This document shows, piece after piece, positions 1 to 12,870 of a DNA stretch of 64,000 nucleotides; position 1 is the stretch's first letter, and every line of letters starts with the position of its first letter. The stretch is from contig MNCI01024020.1 in assembly GCA_015680685.1 (NCBI GenBank), forward strand, positions 601,089-665,088, given 5' to 3'. This DNA is from Gnetum montanum (lineage: Eukaryota; Streptophyta; Gnetopsida; Gnetales; Gnetaceae). The notes beneath the pieces were generated by a model. It ran no database searches, was not told the DNA's origin, and saw only the letters and a list, made by a program, of their open reading frames with translations. Both the position numbers and the translations under genes were made by a program.

Positions 1-3000
1 CTCACTTCTATATTTACACCAACCCTTGATGTTGTATGGATAAACAATTCTCCTAATCTGAAATCAAATGCACACTTTAAAGTGAATTGTTTGTAACTGT
101 GAGTTATAGAGGCTGCTAACTTTTTTGGTCTATTAAATTTTGTCAAATCTTGTAAACTATTTATGGTCAACAATGTTATTCTATTAATTTGCAATCATGT
201 TCAATATTTCACTCATCATAACAATGCCATTAACTTAACATCCGTTATAAAAACATAGTAGCTGAATTGATAAGCTTGTTACCTTGTAGTTTGAATTGTA
301 GTTTGAATTATATGTTAAGGCACTATTATATTATAAATCATAATTGTATAGCTTATACCCATGTGATTATAAGTTTGGGTTTTACAACACCAATATTTGA
401 TTGCGTTAATGAAGATATTGACATCCATCCTTTACATGTAATGATGTATTTCATAAATTATTGTCAAGAGTATACAATTAATCTCTACTTTTTGATGAAG
501 AAAAATGTGTGGAAGCCCTAACATTGTTGATTTAGCTAAGGTGTAAAGCCATCCTTTCAGCTAACTCCATTGTGTTGGACTAGGGTAGAATGCTGATGGT
601 GAAGAAGTCCTTTCAAGATTCGTAACTTTAAATTTCCGTTTTTATTATTTATATGAAAATATTGTGAATGCAAATAGCACTCAAACTTTGTAAAGCTTTT
701 CTGGTTGTTATTGCTCCATTGATGCAATCTTAGTAGTTTCCTTTTGTTCATTCGTAGGCCCTAATGGCTGCTATGCTCTAGTGCCAAAGATTTTCGAGTC
801 CTAAGAAGAATCATATTGTGTTATGAATTTAATCTTAAATCACTGGATGAAAATAACGCTGCTCATTATGTCATGCATTCTGTGTTCAGAAAAATGATGT
901 TAAGAAAAAATATTAACATAATGGACAAATAGTCCCATCTTTGGCTTAAGAAGAGCAGAACTTCACAGGATCTATTAAAGATTTTTTGTTAACGAAACCA
1001 ACTCAGTAGAAGGGAAAATAGTGTTAATATTTGCATACTGATGCAGACGAGGAAAATCGTGGTAGGCATCAATGATGGAAAATGAAGTCCCTAGTATATC
1101 AACAATTGCTCAGTTGGGCAAACAGATTGACTGGGATGCTACTTTCCTTGTTGTGCCTATGCAATATCCACAATTGCTTATAACTTGGTTTTGTACTAGC
1201 AAATTAGTGAACTTGGTACGTCTTTCTGCTTTAGCGTTAACTAAAATTCTTCCATGCATGGATTTGAATAAAAAATATTTCATTACTGAAAGTTAATTAG
1301 TATTGAAGTATGTGATCCCAATGGTAGATAAGATAAGATAAACAAACTCCTTTCCTCGAGTAAGCCTTTTACCGAGAAAATAATTCTTGATACATGTGCA
1401 GAGTACTGTAAAAGGAATGATCACCTACTCACTTAAGTAGTGTTTTGAAAAGATTGGTAGATGGATGAAAACTTAATTGGTTTGAGTGGCTGTACCCAAG
1501 TTCAAACTCAGGTTAAAGCCTGAAAAATGAACACCTTACCATCACTCCAAATGATGGTCCCTATGTGCAAGGGTTTAATTTTGCAAAATGCTTTGAGTCC
1601 TAGACAATGCTAATGCTTTTATTCATAGACAATACCATGGGTGGTTGATTTAAAAAGTTTATAGAATCTTGCAACGTTTTTGTCTCTCCCTTCGAATTTT
1701 TTGAGGACACCAAGGAGTGAGAGTTTAAATTTGAATTTTAAATCACTTAATACACTAATCACTTGTCATTTGATGTTTCAATAGCACATGCAAATCAAAA
1801 AAATCAATGTCTTTTCATAATTTCATTAAGATTTACAATTTATCATTTCAATTTTTTTTCCCAAAAATTTAGGGATTTATGATTTCCTTTACAAGCTAAA
1901 AAAGGACTTATGATTTCCTTTTAGCCACTTACCTTTATGAGTGACAAAAGAATTTAAAAATTATGTAGTTTTGAGTTAATATTATCAATAAAATATATTT
2001 TTCAAATTTTTTTAATTTTTGTAAATAACAAATCATAATATTAAAATTTATTTAACTTAGTAATACTGCAGCACTACAAATTTCTTTGATCTTTCTTGTT
2101 AGTTGTTTCAATGATACCATTGAAGTTTGTATATTTTTTTGAAATTTTAATATTAATGGTATTTTGTAGTGCCCTATCTTCTCAACATATACATTTACCA
2201 TTACCATTAACTAACTACAATGGTTCAAATGGTTAGCCCATTCAGAACAATTTATGAAAATGTTGCCAATTTGAGTTGATTATGGAAAAGTATTTAGAAC
2301 TAAATTATTCCAAATTACTCTCTTACCATTAACACTTTAATATTTAATATTGTAACAATGAGGTGTTAGTTTCGTGGTACGAAACTTACCTTGGTAACCT
2401 AAGGTGATAGCTCTTTAAAAAAAAAAACTCTATAAAAAATAACTCTAAAATTAGTCAAATAGATCCAAATAATCTCAACGACCATAAGTAAAAATTTGAT
2501 AGTATGACCTATTTCTTATCAAGAGCTTTCTATTTTCTAATCTTCTATGCATTGCAGCTGCAGTTACATTGCTTCGTTAGTTACAAAGTTATTCATTTGT
2601 TAATTCATACAACTTTCAATTAGTAAGTTACAAGGTTTTACTATGATCCTAAGGCATTGTTCTACCTAATGCTCAATAGGCATATAGAAAGTCTGGTTCT
2701 ACCCCTAATAATTTTGGCATTGCAGCTAAATACAGCATATGAGATACTGATGTCAGGGAGGCCTTGTAGACCAAAGAAGGAAGTGATTGTCACAGCCCAT
2801 GGAAGGAACCTTTTAAGAACTGTTTTGATCATGAATTTACAGACATTGTAGATTGGCAAATTGAGCTAATTTAGCAAAGTTTGGGCCTTTTGTGGTTGAC
2901 ATAATTTCCTGCTAAATATGAATTCAAATTTGAATATGGAAAACACTGTTAATCCAACCATATACAGTTTCGAAAGTTCATATTTTGATGTGCAAAACCA

Positions 3001-6000
3001 ATCATATTTTGATCACTAATTCAACAAATATATGGACACAAAAGCTAGTAGGATTCAGCCCAAGGATTTTCTGCAAACCACTTTAACATGTTCTAAAATA
3101 ATAGAACCCATATTTGAAGTAACAAAATGAAAAGGAACCCAAAAATTGCAGGTTCCACAACTCTTGAAGTTCTGGCCTTCAACAGGATAGAGAAGCTTGC
3201 ATTGTATCTTTATATTTCAGTGCAAGTTGTAAACTAGGAGAATACAAAAGTATATTAATAGTTTGATACCACTGCTGAAAATAAATTATAGTACACAGGA
3301 ACAATGAGACTGATATCACGAGATAAAATGATAGTAACAAAGCCTAATCTAAAAGATTCCATAAGGATAACCTTTCTAACAGAAATCAAAGTAATCAAAT
3401 ATGGGTTGTTGAAACTTGAAATAAGTGAAACATAGTTACACTTAAGATATATAGTTCAATTAGAACTTTATATAATTCAGCATTGTCCATTGAAATTGAA
3501 TCCATGAGATGAAGGTTCCAAATTAACCAAATATATAGCAAAGGCTTTGATAATAGTGTAATACAAAAAATTATAAAACAATTTGAAAAATTAGGCAGCC
3601 AGTTAAAAAGGCTCATAAAACTAAGCATACCCACAATTTCCAAAATAAAAAATATATACAACCCCTTGCTGATTAACTTCAAAAATTTGAATATCATACT
3701 TAAGCAATTAAAAAATAAATATATATTCAACATGTTGCAAGACAAAGCTTTCCAAAGTTTACATTCTATCTTACCTTGAAACAAACAAAATGCAAGTTAT
3801 GCATGGTACAGTGTTCATATGTTTGTCACATCAAATATAATATTTAATAAAAATATTACAAGTTGAATGTTGGACATGTGAGATTTTATTAGTTGTTTGG
3901 GTAGTGTAGTTGGTAATCATAGCCAATTCAAGTCCAAGCTCAGATACACAGTTATGGAAATCTACATCTTTTTTAAATTCTTGTTCATTGAACTGTCCTC
4001 AGTTCTAGGGCACAAACCTCCAATTGGATCTTGACTTTAGCATATCACATAGGAACCAAGAAAGATGGCGGAGTGATAAAATAGATCAATTTAAGTAATA
4101 AAATTGACTACATATTATTGCTAAAAATATAACTAAATACAAAAGATGAACTATGAGAAATAAAATAAAATCTAAGTATAGAACTACCAATAAAAGAGCG
4201 TAAATATTAAAATATTGAGAGCTATGATATGGAAGAAAGGGTTTCACTTCCCTTTCCAAATAAAGAAAATGTTTTATTGCTGAAAAAGAAGTGTTTGCCT
4301 CCTATAGAAGGCCAAAATACAAGTGTTGGTCAAAAACATAAGTGAAATAAAAAGAACCCAATTTGTGAACAAAATGTGCATTAGGCGGTAAAATTGAACC
4401 TCTAGAGTATGGGTATATAAATGGGGAAGCTGCAAATGTTGTCTAGAATCAAATTAGGGCCAAAACAAGGTTGTTTTGGTTGTGTCCCAAGAATGGCGAT
4501 GCAGCTGAAAAAATTCTAACTATGGTGACTAACACGAGAACTGCCTGATTGATGCTAACACTATGTTAACATCAGTGATTGGGCTGTTGGAGACTTGGGA
4601 GCTGAATTGAGCTCGTGATGGCCCTAAAGCACATAGGAGACACTAGGATGTCTAATGCTCCTGCTCTAGATCTCAAAAAACCAGCCCTAAATTTGGGTTT
4701 TGATCCCATATTTATAGGTTAGGCCTGCCAAATTCAACCCCAAAGTCAAGTGCAATTAACTCAAAGTTCATTTGGAGTTTGTTCTTGGCAAGTTTGACCT
4801 AGGAGACTCAATAATGTGGGTCCCACAAGAGGTGACACTTACGCACATAAAATGATACATGTGTTAGCGTCACCTTCCAGACTTAGAAAAATTTCTATTC
4901 CCAAAATTTTCAGGGTCACCAAAAAATGAGGCTAATATGCTAGGTCATGAGCCAAAATGGTCCATGGAGGCCTCCAAGAGCTTGAAATGTGTCTTGTGAC
5001 ACTGTTTTTGAGGAGTTTTGTGCTCAAATTGAGATGGGACAATGTCAAGACCATACTTGCCTTAGTCATTGTGAAACTGAAAAAATGGATATAATACATA
5101 CAAGATGAGATTAAAAAACACTGTTCAGTAATGCAAACTTGGATGGCTGGGGCTGACCATGAATCCTGATTTATGCTAAATTGCTTGTCCATGTTTGCAA
5201 TGATCTGGCTGACCAGAAATTTCTAATCAAAACAGAAATCAGTTTCACCTTACAAAAGTTCAGAACCCATGAAATTGCAAGAACCAATATCTTAAAATTC
5301 AAAATCTTTCTGTATAAGCATACATTCAGAGGCAAAAATATTTAATGTCTAGTAAACAGAGTTAAAAAGAAAAAAGGAGATGAAAGTCTCAGCCTACAAC
5401 CAAGCATGATGGTTGATATAATAACATTTCAAACTCCATAACTAACATATATGGCTAGAAACATGAATTGAGTCCCTCGCTATTTTAACTTACCTGCACT
5501 GAAATATGTTACATTATAGCTAATTAAATTTGGTTGTCTTACTTGAAGGCCAAAACAATACGGCTTCTTGCCAAAAATGCATGAATAGGTACTCAGTGAT
5601 AATGCAGTTTTGGTAAAGTCAGTGATTTCTTTTGGATCTTAAACAAATAGACCTCACAAAACAAAAGATTAAAATACCTAATCGTAAAGATTCAGTTGAC
5701 TCCAAACTCCTTAAAAACTCAATAATTTTTGAAGCTACATTAACTTAAGGGCATGTTTGGTTGCCTAATTCTTTGGGTGCTGTTTTTGCAGAATCCACTC
5801 ATCATATTTAGCAAAATTGTTTGATTTCGGTTGATTCTTTACCCAGATGATTCATTTGATTCATGTTGGCTTATCATTTTTTTTCTTTTCTGTTTTTTTT
5901 TTTCTTTTTTGGATTCTATTCAGATTTCACCGTAAAATGTGTAATCCCCTATAGAGCCATGAACCCACCACCTTTTCGTATTCAACATTCAAGAATTCAC

Positions 6001-6116
6001 ACAACCAAAGAGGCCCTAGGTGTACAACGCAAATGGAACTCGATTATTTAATTTGACAAATACAAGCAACAGACTTCCAGAAAATTATAGTCTCATCTGG
6101 AATCAAGCAAATGCAN
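1..6116. other. AT-rich non-genic stretch
   Basis: No gene can be supported here. Open frames are short (longest 129 codons, 3,395-3,784 minus) and of low complexity, with no recognisable domain. The stretch is AT-rich with scattered homopolymer runs, for example T tracts near 5,877-5,910. A segment near 4,430-4,800 has a TATA-like ATATTTATAGG on the minus strand and GC-richer text like an old LTR promoter, but no partner copy was found in the window. It could be intergenic DNA, intron, or TE sequence too old to recognise. A single N at 6,116 ends the stretch. Confidence 0.5.
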
Positions 6117-6454
6117 CAATACTTGTATATTACTATTAACAAAGGAAAGTTTAATTATTTTTAATGAGTTTGTAAGTTAAAAATCTAAGGAGGTTTCTCC
6201 CTAAGTTAGAAGGTAAAAATCTGCCGTCCCTTGTAAGCCCGGTTAGCGTGATAAGCATTACGAAGCCTACCGGTGATGACCTTTACTTCATGTCATAAAT
6301 GGTAGGGCTTTAGTGCCCTAACACTCACACCCCGCAATTTTTCTTGATTTCAATTTGAAATTTAATTGGCACAGCGTGATCTCGATTATTGGCTGAGAAG
6401 ATTTTCAAAATTAGCGCAGGCGGAAGCGAGGAAACGATTCCAGCAATGAAGCAA
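6117..6454 (+). repeat. Left arm of 338-bp inverted repeat
   Basis: This arm is the reverse complement of 6,627-6,964 with essentially one visible mismatch (at about 6,431, G against A). It is GC-richer than its surroundings and has no ORF of note. The single ambiguous base at 6,116 sits exactly at its outer edge. See the right arm and the gap for the interpretation as a likely assembly product. Confidence 0.9.
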
Positions 6455-6586
6455 TAACAAGCAGAAGAAGCAGGGGCTCTTTCTCTGCAAATTTTGAAAG
6501 GTCCTCGCGCTGGCGAAACGTTAAATCGGATATCATTGCATTCGTTTTGTTATTTTCCTTGACATTAACGAAAGAAGAGGGAATAA

Positions 6587-6626
6587 NNNNNNNNNNNNNN
6601 NNNNNNNNNNNNNNNNNNNNNNNNNN
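6587..6626. other. Assembly gap of 40 Ns
   Basis: Forty consecutive Ns directly precede the right arm of the inverted repeat. The 132 bases between the left arm and the gap (6,455-6,586) are unique in the window. The gap lies in the loop of a large hairpin, where assemblers and sequencing often fail. The two short frames that read through it contain only X across the gap and are not genes. Confidence 0.97.
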
Positions 6627-6964
6627 TTGCTTCATTGCTGGAATCGTTTTCTCGCTTCCGCCTGCGCTAATTTTGAAAATCTTCTCAGCCAATAATCGAG
6701 ATCACGCTGTGCCAATTAAATTTCAAATTGAAATCAAGAAAAATTGCGGGGTGTGAGTGTTAGGGCACTAAAGCCCTACCATTTATGACATGAAGTAAAG
6801 GTCATCACCGGTAGGCTTCGTAATGCTTATCACGCTAACCGGGCTTACAAGGGACGGCAGATTTTTACCTTCTAACTTAGGGAGAAACCTCCTTAGATTT
6901 TTAACTTACAAACTCATTAAAAATAATTAAACTTTCCTTTGTTAATAGTAATATACAAGTATTG
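6627..6964 (-). repeat. Right arm of 338-bp inverted repeat
   Basis: This arm has the same length as the left arm and pairs with it from the first base after the Ns to 6,964, where identity stops abruptly. Near identity between arms, in a window whose other repeats have diverged by roughly a tenth, argues for a very young palindrome or a false duplication made during gap closing. Confidence 0.9.
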
Positions 6965-7384
6965 TAACCTTAAGCATACTCATAGCATGAAGAAAGTGCA
7001 TGGGGATGGTGGGGATGGGATGGGAGGGGTATATGAACGTAATTTTTTTTTAAAAAAATAATATTTACCCTTAAGATACAATTTAAAATTTTATAATTAA
7101 ACTATCACAAATTGTTCATTGATAAAATTAATATATTTATTACCGTAGTTTGTGAATGTTATCAGATGCAAGTTGCAACTTGTGAAATCATAGAAAACTC
7201 TTGAATGTCACTCTTAAAATCAATGCTAGTAAACATGAAGATACCATAGAAAAGGATTTAGTAAAACCTTCCAAAAACAAATAGGAGATGACAAAAAGAG
7301 ACTGAATGATAGTAAGTTCAGTTACACAATGCAACTGCTTTATGGTTAGCAAAATGGCATTGTTATGGGAGTATATGGTTAGCA

Positions 7385-8965
7385 AAATGACATTGTTGGA
7401 TGAAATCCATGAACAAAATAAGGAAATTCTTCAAAGGGTATGAGCCCTTGAAGAGAAGATTGAGAGAAAATATGAGACTAGTATTGCTCCAAAGGATAAT
7501 GAACAGATTTTGCTGAAATTAGCAGAACTTAAAGCTAAAGTGGAGGAAAATAAAAGTAAATCTAATCATGAAGGAATAAAAATAAAGACAAAATCTACAA
7601 TCTCATAAATTTTGAAAGAGCAAGATGAAAAAAGGACAAAAGAAAAAATTTGTGTTTTGTAGGTATCCTAGAGATAGAGGGTGAAACATATGAAACTTTA
7701 TTTTAAAAAGTTGAAAAACTTATAGATGATATGTACATAACTTCTCAAAAAATTCATAAGAAAGTTGGAAAACTTATAGATGATATGTATATAACTTTTC
7801 CAAAAATTCATAAAGTTTTTAGGTTTCACGTGAACGATGTGAAAAGAGCCAACATATAATTATTAAGTTTTGAGATATAAAAGATAGAGTGCATGTTTGG
7901 AAACATCAAAGCCACATGAAGCAATGATTGTATGATTCTATAGAGTTATCAATAGAAACATAATGTTAGCAATGTCAATATTGTTGAAGATCACAATTAC
8001 ACATGACATTGTGTAGATGGCACTATTAATAAGATTGGCCAACTATTAGAATGGATAAAATTTTTTGATCTTCTAATTTGTAATGGACTTGCTACATTTC
8101 TTGAATCCTCATCATTTATATTCATAGGACCATAAGGTAACTCTTGCATTAATTTGCTTTTATGTTCTTATGAAGATATTAATTTTATTAAGGAGTTGAA
8201 AGTTGAAAAATATTTGATGGAGTCTTACCATCATCATGTTGAGTTTTTCTTGCAAATTCCAATTGTTTCTGACACAACAAAAAACAAGAATAGAAAAAAA
8301 TGTTAGTACAAACTCACCTCAACAATTAAGGAAAAATATATGAATGTAGCACATAAAAAATGGGCTTTTGAAAAATGACATAAGGAGCTTAAACAAATTT
8401 TGCTTACAACAACAAAGCAAGTTGTGCATTCACAACAACAAGGTGTTTAGAAGACTTGGTTTGATGAAGATTACATGCAAGCTAGGTAGAATATTAAGAA
8501 TGCAAATAAGAGTCATAGACAAAGTTTAGTTAAGGAGTATAAATGATCTTTTTAAATATTAAAGCACTATTTTACTAGAAAATTTACAAGACAACAATCA
8601 CACCTATTATCTTATATGGTCTAAATGATGGTACAAGAGAAGCAAGAACAACAAATCAATGTGTTAAAAATGTGAATACTTATACATGTTAAATGTTAAT
8701 GGAATAGATAAGTTGCACAATACAAACATTCAAGGATGAATTAGAGTTACTTCTACTTTAGAAAAGTTATAGGATTGACATATTAAATAGTTCAGNGGCT
8801 AAGGTTGCTAGATTACTGCACCAAAAAAGTCATAGAAAGGAAGAAAAAAATATACGGAAAAAAATCATTGAAGATGATACTAAGAAATTGCAAATAGACA
8901 AAGCTTTATATCTTTCTATAAGTGAATTGCTAAAAAGAACTTAAGTAACTTCCTCTTCTTTTGTT
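7385..8965 (+). pseudogene. Relic of a LINE (ORF1-like coiled coil plus endonuclease region)
   Basis: Conceptual translation, with frameshifts, gives three LINE-like blocks in order. At 7,385-7,620 there is a Lys/Glu-rich coiled coil starting MTLLDEIHEQNKEIL, then a segment with GILEIEGE at about 7,660-7,690, resembling LINE ORF1 products. At about 8,050-8,270 one frame runs over 70 codons with a single stop and contains FIGP, a stop, then GNSCINLLLCSYEDINF and later YHHHVEFFL. This is the C-terminal pattern of AP-type endonucleases (usually GxSxIDL ... SDHxPV), with the Asp and SDH residues lost. At about 8,450-8,545 KTWFDEDYMQAR and NANKSHRQSLVKEYK match the linker between endonuclease and reverse transcriptase. 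The reverse transcriptase itself was not found. A 50-60 bp tandem duplication lies at 7,708-7,815. An N occurs at 8,796. Confidence 0.55.
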
Positions 8966-9156
8966 GAGAAAAGGCTAAGATGGTGATGGTTTTGATAACT
9001 AATTAATCCCTGCTAATGGTATTTAAATTTGATCTTTAAATTTATCATTTTTATGCATGACACATCATCATATTGAATTTATGCATGCACTAAAGTCCAA
9101 CATTTCTTTCTCTAAGAATATTGTTTTTCACTACATATTCACTATCACTTAGGCAT

Positions 9157-10044
9157 TGATGAGCGATGGAGCATCCAACACTCAACCATACAAGTCACTA
9201 GTGTTCATGCATGACTCAATCATAATCCATGGATGGACAATGTTATTATGCTAGTAATTGAGTTGAAACTCATGATCGATGTTTTCTCACTTTGAGTTAG
9301 TGAAGTCTAAGTATATAGTTTAACTCACAATGAGGCATATGATTACTAATGTTGTATGGCTCAAATAGCTCCTAGTAGTAGACATAGTGAAAATGGATAT
9401 TAAGTCCTAAGTCTAAGTAATGACAAAAATGTAAGTCTAATCTATCCTAGAGAAATAGGCATCCATTCCTGGTTTATAGATCATGCCTTGGGCTCATGTA
9501 ATCATTACTTGGATTACCAAGTGAGTTCACTATTGAGTGAATCAAGTGAAACCACTACTAGGTTAACAAACGATTACACTTTAATGCTCAAAACCAATCG
9601 TACACATTTTGCTTTACTAATGGACAAGTAAAAAAAAAGTGCTTGAGAAAGTAAAGTACTCAGGTAGTAAAATAGTGAAAATTATGCTAAGTAAACAAAA
9701 GAAGCTAAGTGGATGCTACAATGATGGGAAATAGTCTTGATCTTTATTGCCATCACAACTTGTGTTTAAGTACAACTTGCTCAAATAAAGACATCGTTCA
9801 ACTATCACATAGCAGATTGTGAGCATTCGCTCTCTATTGCCAAGTCTAAGTCTAAGAAATCAAACTGCAAGAGTTTTGTTACCAATGGAATGAAAAGTTG
9901 TTGGATTATGCATCCAAGTTTCGTATTTATAAGGGTGCACATATTATGAGACATTGTATCAATGATGATGTATCATGTATCGTGACATCATATCAATGAT
10001 GTCATTTCTATGATGTTGCATTGAGTTGAATTTTGACTTTATCA
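9157..10044 (-). repeat. LTR of E type, minus orientation (probable 3' LTR of element E)
   Basis: The 888-bp segment begins TGATGAGCG and ends CTTTATCA on the plus strand, so it reads TGATAAAG...CATCA on the minus strand. It matches 58,588-59,487 along its whole length with scattered substitutions. A TATA box (tataaatac on minus) lies at 9,923-9,931, upstream of which sit short palindromes of the gatgtcatgata kind. The flank 10,045-10,058 is a polypurine tract on the minus strand, as expected beside a 3' LTR. The outer flank does not repeat the outer flank of the partner LTR, so a simple pair is not proven. Confidence 0.8.
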
Positions 10045-10058
10045 TATCCCCATGACTA
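10045..10058 (-). promoter_or_regulatory. Polypurine tract next to the 9,157-10,044 LTR
   Basis: On the minus strand this reads GTCATGGGGATA directly before TGATAAAG. The same design (CGTGGGGGTA then TGATAA or TGATGA) precedes the 3' LTRs of B, F, G and X. It would prime plus-strand DNA synthesis. Confidence 0.65.
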
Positions 10059-12133
10059 ATATTGGATCCCCAAGCCATATCTTTGTCATTATTACTCTGA
10101 TTTTCGTGGTTCTCACACTAATTTAATCACGGAGTACTCATCTTAGTTGTGGGGGGTGCTAGTGAGGAAAATTTGAGTTGATTTTTCAAAAAATTCTAAT
10201 GCTCGAAAGGTATTTTAAGGGGAAGTATGAAGTGATAGTTGAAATTTTTAAGGAATAATCAAACATACTAATGCTAGAACATTTAAAATACTACTTTTAA
10301 CAAACCATAACCATCATTATGCATCATACATAAGAACAAATAGACAACTAAAATTTGAAAAACTCTCCCTTTGGTGCAACTAAAAAATGGTGAAATGGGC
10401 ACCAAATGTCCTCCTATTTATACTTTTTTGCAAATCTGATCTCATGGACCTAACATTGAGAATTCAATATTAGTGCAGACTTGATATCGACAACCTTATA
10501 TTGGATCCAAAGAAATTTCACGTTTCATAAGGGTTTGATGGGAAAATTGATTCTTTTGGATGTTTGGAAGGTTTTAAGGTTACTTAGAGGATTAGGATGA
10601 TGGAGATATGCACATTTTTGTCAAAAAGTTTTCATTGGAAGTTCATAGAGAAGGAATCTCTAGCTATGAAAGTTCATTAGATGGATAAGAAGGGTAATGG
10701 ATTCATGTTTTTAAAATGAATAGTTTCAGATGATATGGGAAGTATTTATTAACATTTCATGATGTTGGAGGATTCAAGATGATGTGGAATTGCTTGGTAG
10801 GTATAAGATACAACAGCTACACAAGTGGGTCCTTTCCAAAGTAGGCTCTAGCCCTTAATTTCCTTGTATAACCATGCCTAAAAGTGTCCTTAGGCACTTA
10901 AGGAGTTGAATGTAACACATACCTGTTTAGTAAAACACACATGTTAGTACCACCAAATTAGGAAAATAACACTATGTTACTAAAAACCACAAGCTATGAC
11001 TATTCAAATAGTGAGATGAGATGGACTTAGAAGGGATTGCAAAAATTGGGATGTTAGGTATCTTACCATAGGCATGATGAATTCTTGTGTTTGATTAGTG
11101 GTTAAGTAATCACTAGCCTTTCTTTCCAAGATTTAAACCAAGTCCAAACCACATTTTGGTGACATCACATCATTTCATCTTTTGGAATCACAATCATAAG
11201 ACTTTCAATGTGCAAGAAGTATTATCACTTGGCGTATTGTCCAAAGGAAGAATTTTATTCATGGCACTTTAGTTTTATTTTTAGATTTCTAAGAAGCCAC
11301 CTACCTTCAAGCATGGGTAACATGTCTTTCCAATGGAACCCCCTGAAATTTATTTTGTGCTCTTTTGTTTTTATCTATGTTAAACTTTTAAGGCAACACT
11401 TATTTTACTCTTACTCCCATTTTTTGTTAAACTTACAAGGATATGATACAACCTTAGCAACATGATATAACTCACAACAATAATCCAAAATAATCCACAA
11501 ATCCCCTTGATGTCATACCCTTTTCATTTCCACTTAGTTCTTCACATTTTGGTACATGCATAATGATCACAAGTTTATTCTTAGTTGTATGATGGAAAAG
11601 AGTATCATTATGGCCATGGTAAGAACCTCTTATGAATGGAATGTGTGGATGAATGGTGTGGGCTCACTATTTAAATAATTGGTCCCTTATGACTTGATAT
11701 CATAGAGGAATATTCAACTTATTGGACTAAATATTGCCTTTATTCATAATGTCTCTTATTAGTAATCAAAATTATTTACAAAGGATTTGAAAAAAAAAGT
11801 AAATGTTAAAGAATGGAAAATGTTAAAGTACTAAAAAATGTGAAAAAATATAAAAAATGTAAGAAATGGAAAAGTTTAAAAGAATAAGAAAATGTCAAAG
11901 AATGTGCAAAATCAAAAGAATGGAAGAATTGTATCAAAGAATGTGAAAGAATGAAAAGAATTGTAAAACAAAAAATGGAAAATCACTTATTAATTCCAAA
12001 ATCAAAGTAAGGCATCTTCCCCACGACTAAACTCATGGGCAAGTGTTTAGAAAATGCTTCCTAGATCTCCTAAATCATGCACTCTAGGTGGTTCACTTAC
12101 CATCTTTAGTGATTTAACTTTTTAGTTATTGTC
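10059..12133 (-). other. 3' untranslated region of minus-strand Athila-type element(s)
   Basis: No coding function is seen. It lies between an E-type 3' LTR with its polypurine tract and the decayed end of a pol gene. About 11,650-12,000 resembles 29,956-30,117 plus 52,104-52,300 (the same 'ttggtcccttatgac' block followed by an A-rich tract of AAAGAATG-like repeats), so the window holds two copies of this region. Near 11,995-12,060 the minus strand encodes a remnant of the conserved pol C-terminal tail (SRGEDA). A G-rich box at about 10,145-10,160 is in the opposite orientation to what the LTR predicts, so at least one junction is hidden here. Confidence 0.55.
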
Positions 12134-12870
12134 CTAGGCAATTCTGATGGTAATGGAATCTTGATTGTCTAGGTTCTTGTTTGCTTTTCCCATTGGTGTA
12201 TGATTATGGTTTAATAGTTTCATTTTAGGGTCCTTAGTTGGAGTCATCTTTTTAGAATGGGAGTTAATAAGTGGATTATATTGTTCCATGCATTTTTCAA
12301 ACAATTTTTGGTTATCAGTTAGTGGCCATGAGTGTCTTTTAGTTTTGTGGTTCCTACTCTCTCTCGTATGCACACTTGTTCTTCACACTTGCTGTGGACT
12401 AGTGTGATGACTGTGTTAACATTCTAAAGTGTTAGTCCACATCTATACCCTTTGCTTTAAGTAGTAATGCATGGAATTTGGTACTTCTGTATGGCTCTGT
12501 ACTTATCTTCTTTAGAGATCTGAACAGATAGATCCCTCATACTTAGTTTAACATTAATTGTGCTAATCCATGCTCTTCGCATGCTAATTGTAAATTCCTT
12601 ATCAGTATCTTTTACATTGATTACCAGAACATCTATTGGATAAGACCACCCATTGACAAAGGTCACTACATCATCTATTTGTCCCAAAGAAATGGCAATA
12701 GATTAATTTGCAAGCTCCAACATGATATTGCACTCTTTCAATGGTGATAGGTTCCATGCTTGATATGTTTCATAATAGATCAAATTTACTCTGGAACTTG
12801 AGTCTAATAAAGCTTTGCATGGTATATTTTTAGCTACTCATAGATAAATCAAAGGAATTCGTGGATCAAT
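12134..12870 (-). pseudogene. Retrotransposon aspartic protease relic plus downstream spacer (element X)
   Basis: The protease reads CKALLDSSSRVNLIYYETY at about 12,775-12,830, then a frame (12,457-12,687) with GQIDDVVTFVNGWSYPIDVL and AWISTINVKLSM, the usual retropepsin body. The catalytic DSG is DSS here, so it would be inactive. The frame at 12,134-12,373 corresponds to the spacer that precedes reverse transcriptase in related copies. Immediately beyond it the pol tail begins, so reverse transcriptase, RNase H and nearly all integrase are deleted. Gag lies upstream on the same strand. Confidence 0.7.

Noticed and set aside
2706-2851. Possible exon: 'cattgcag' acceptor followed by LNTAYEILMSGRPC, J-domain-like at first sight
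   Set aside because: Only the LNxAYExLM words fit; the rest does not resemble a DnaJ protein and there is no neighbouring exon or donor logic.
3395-3784. 129-codon minus frame, hydrophobic
   Set aside because: Phe/Leu/Ile-rich composition typical of AT-rich DNA; no domain, no related frame in the window.
6411-6756. Two short frames on opposite strands reading through the Ns
   Set aside because: Open only because Ns are not stops, and both lie in the inverted repeat arms.
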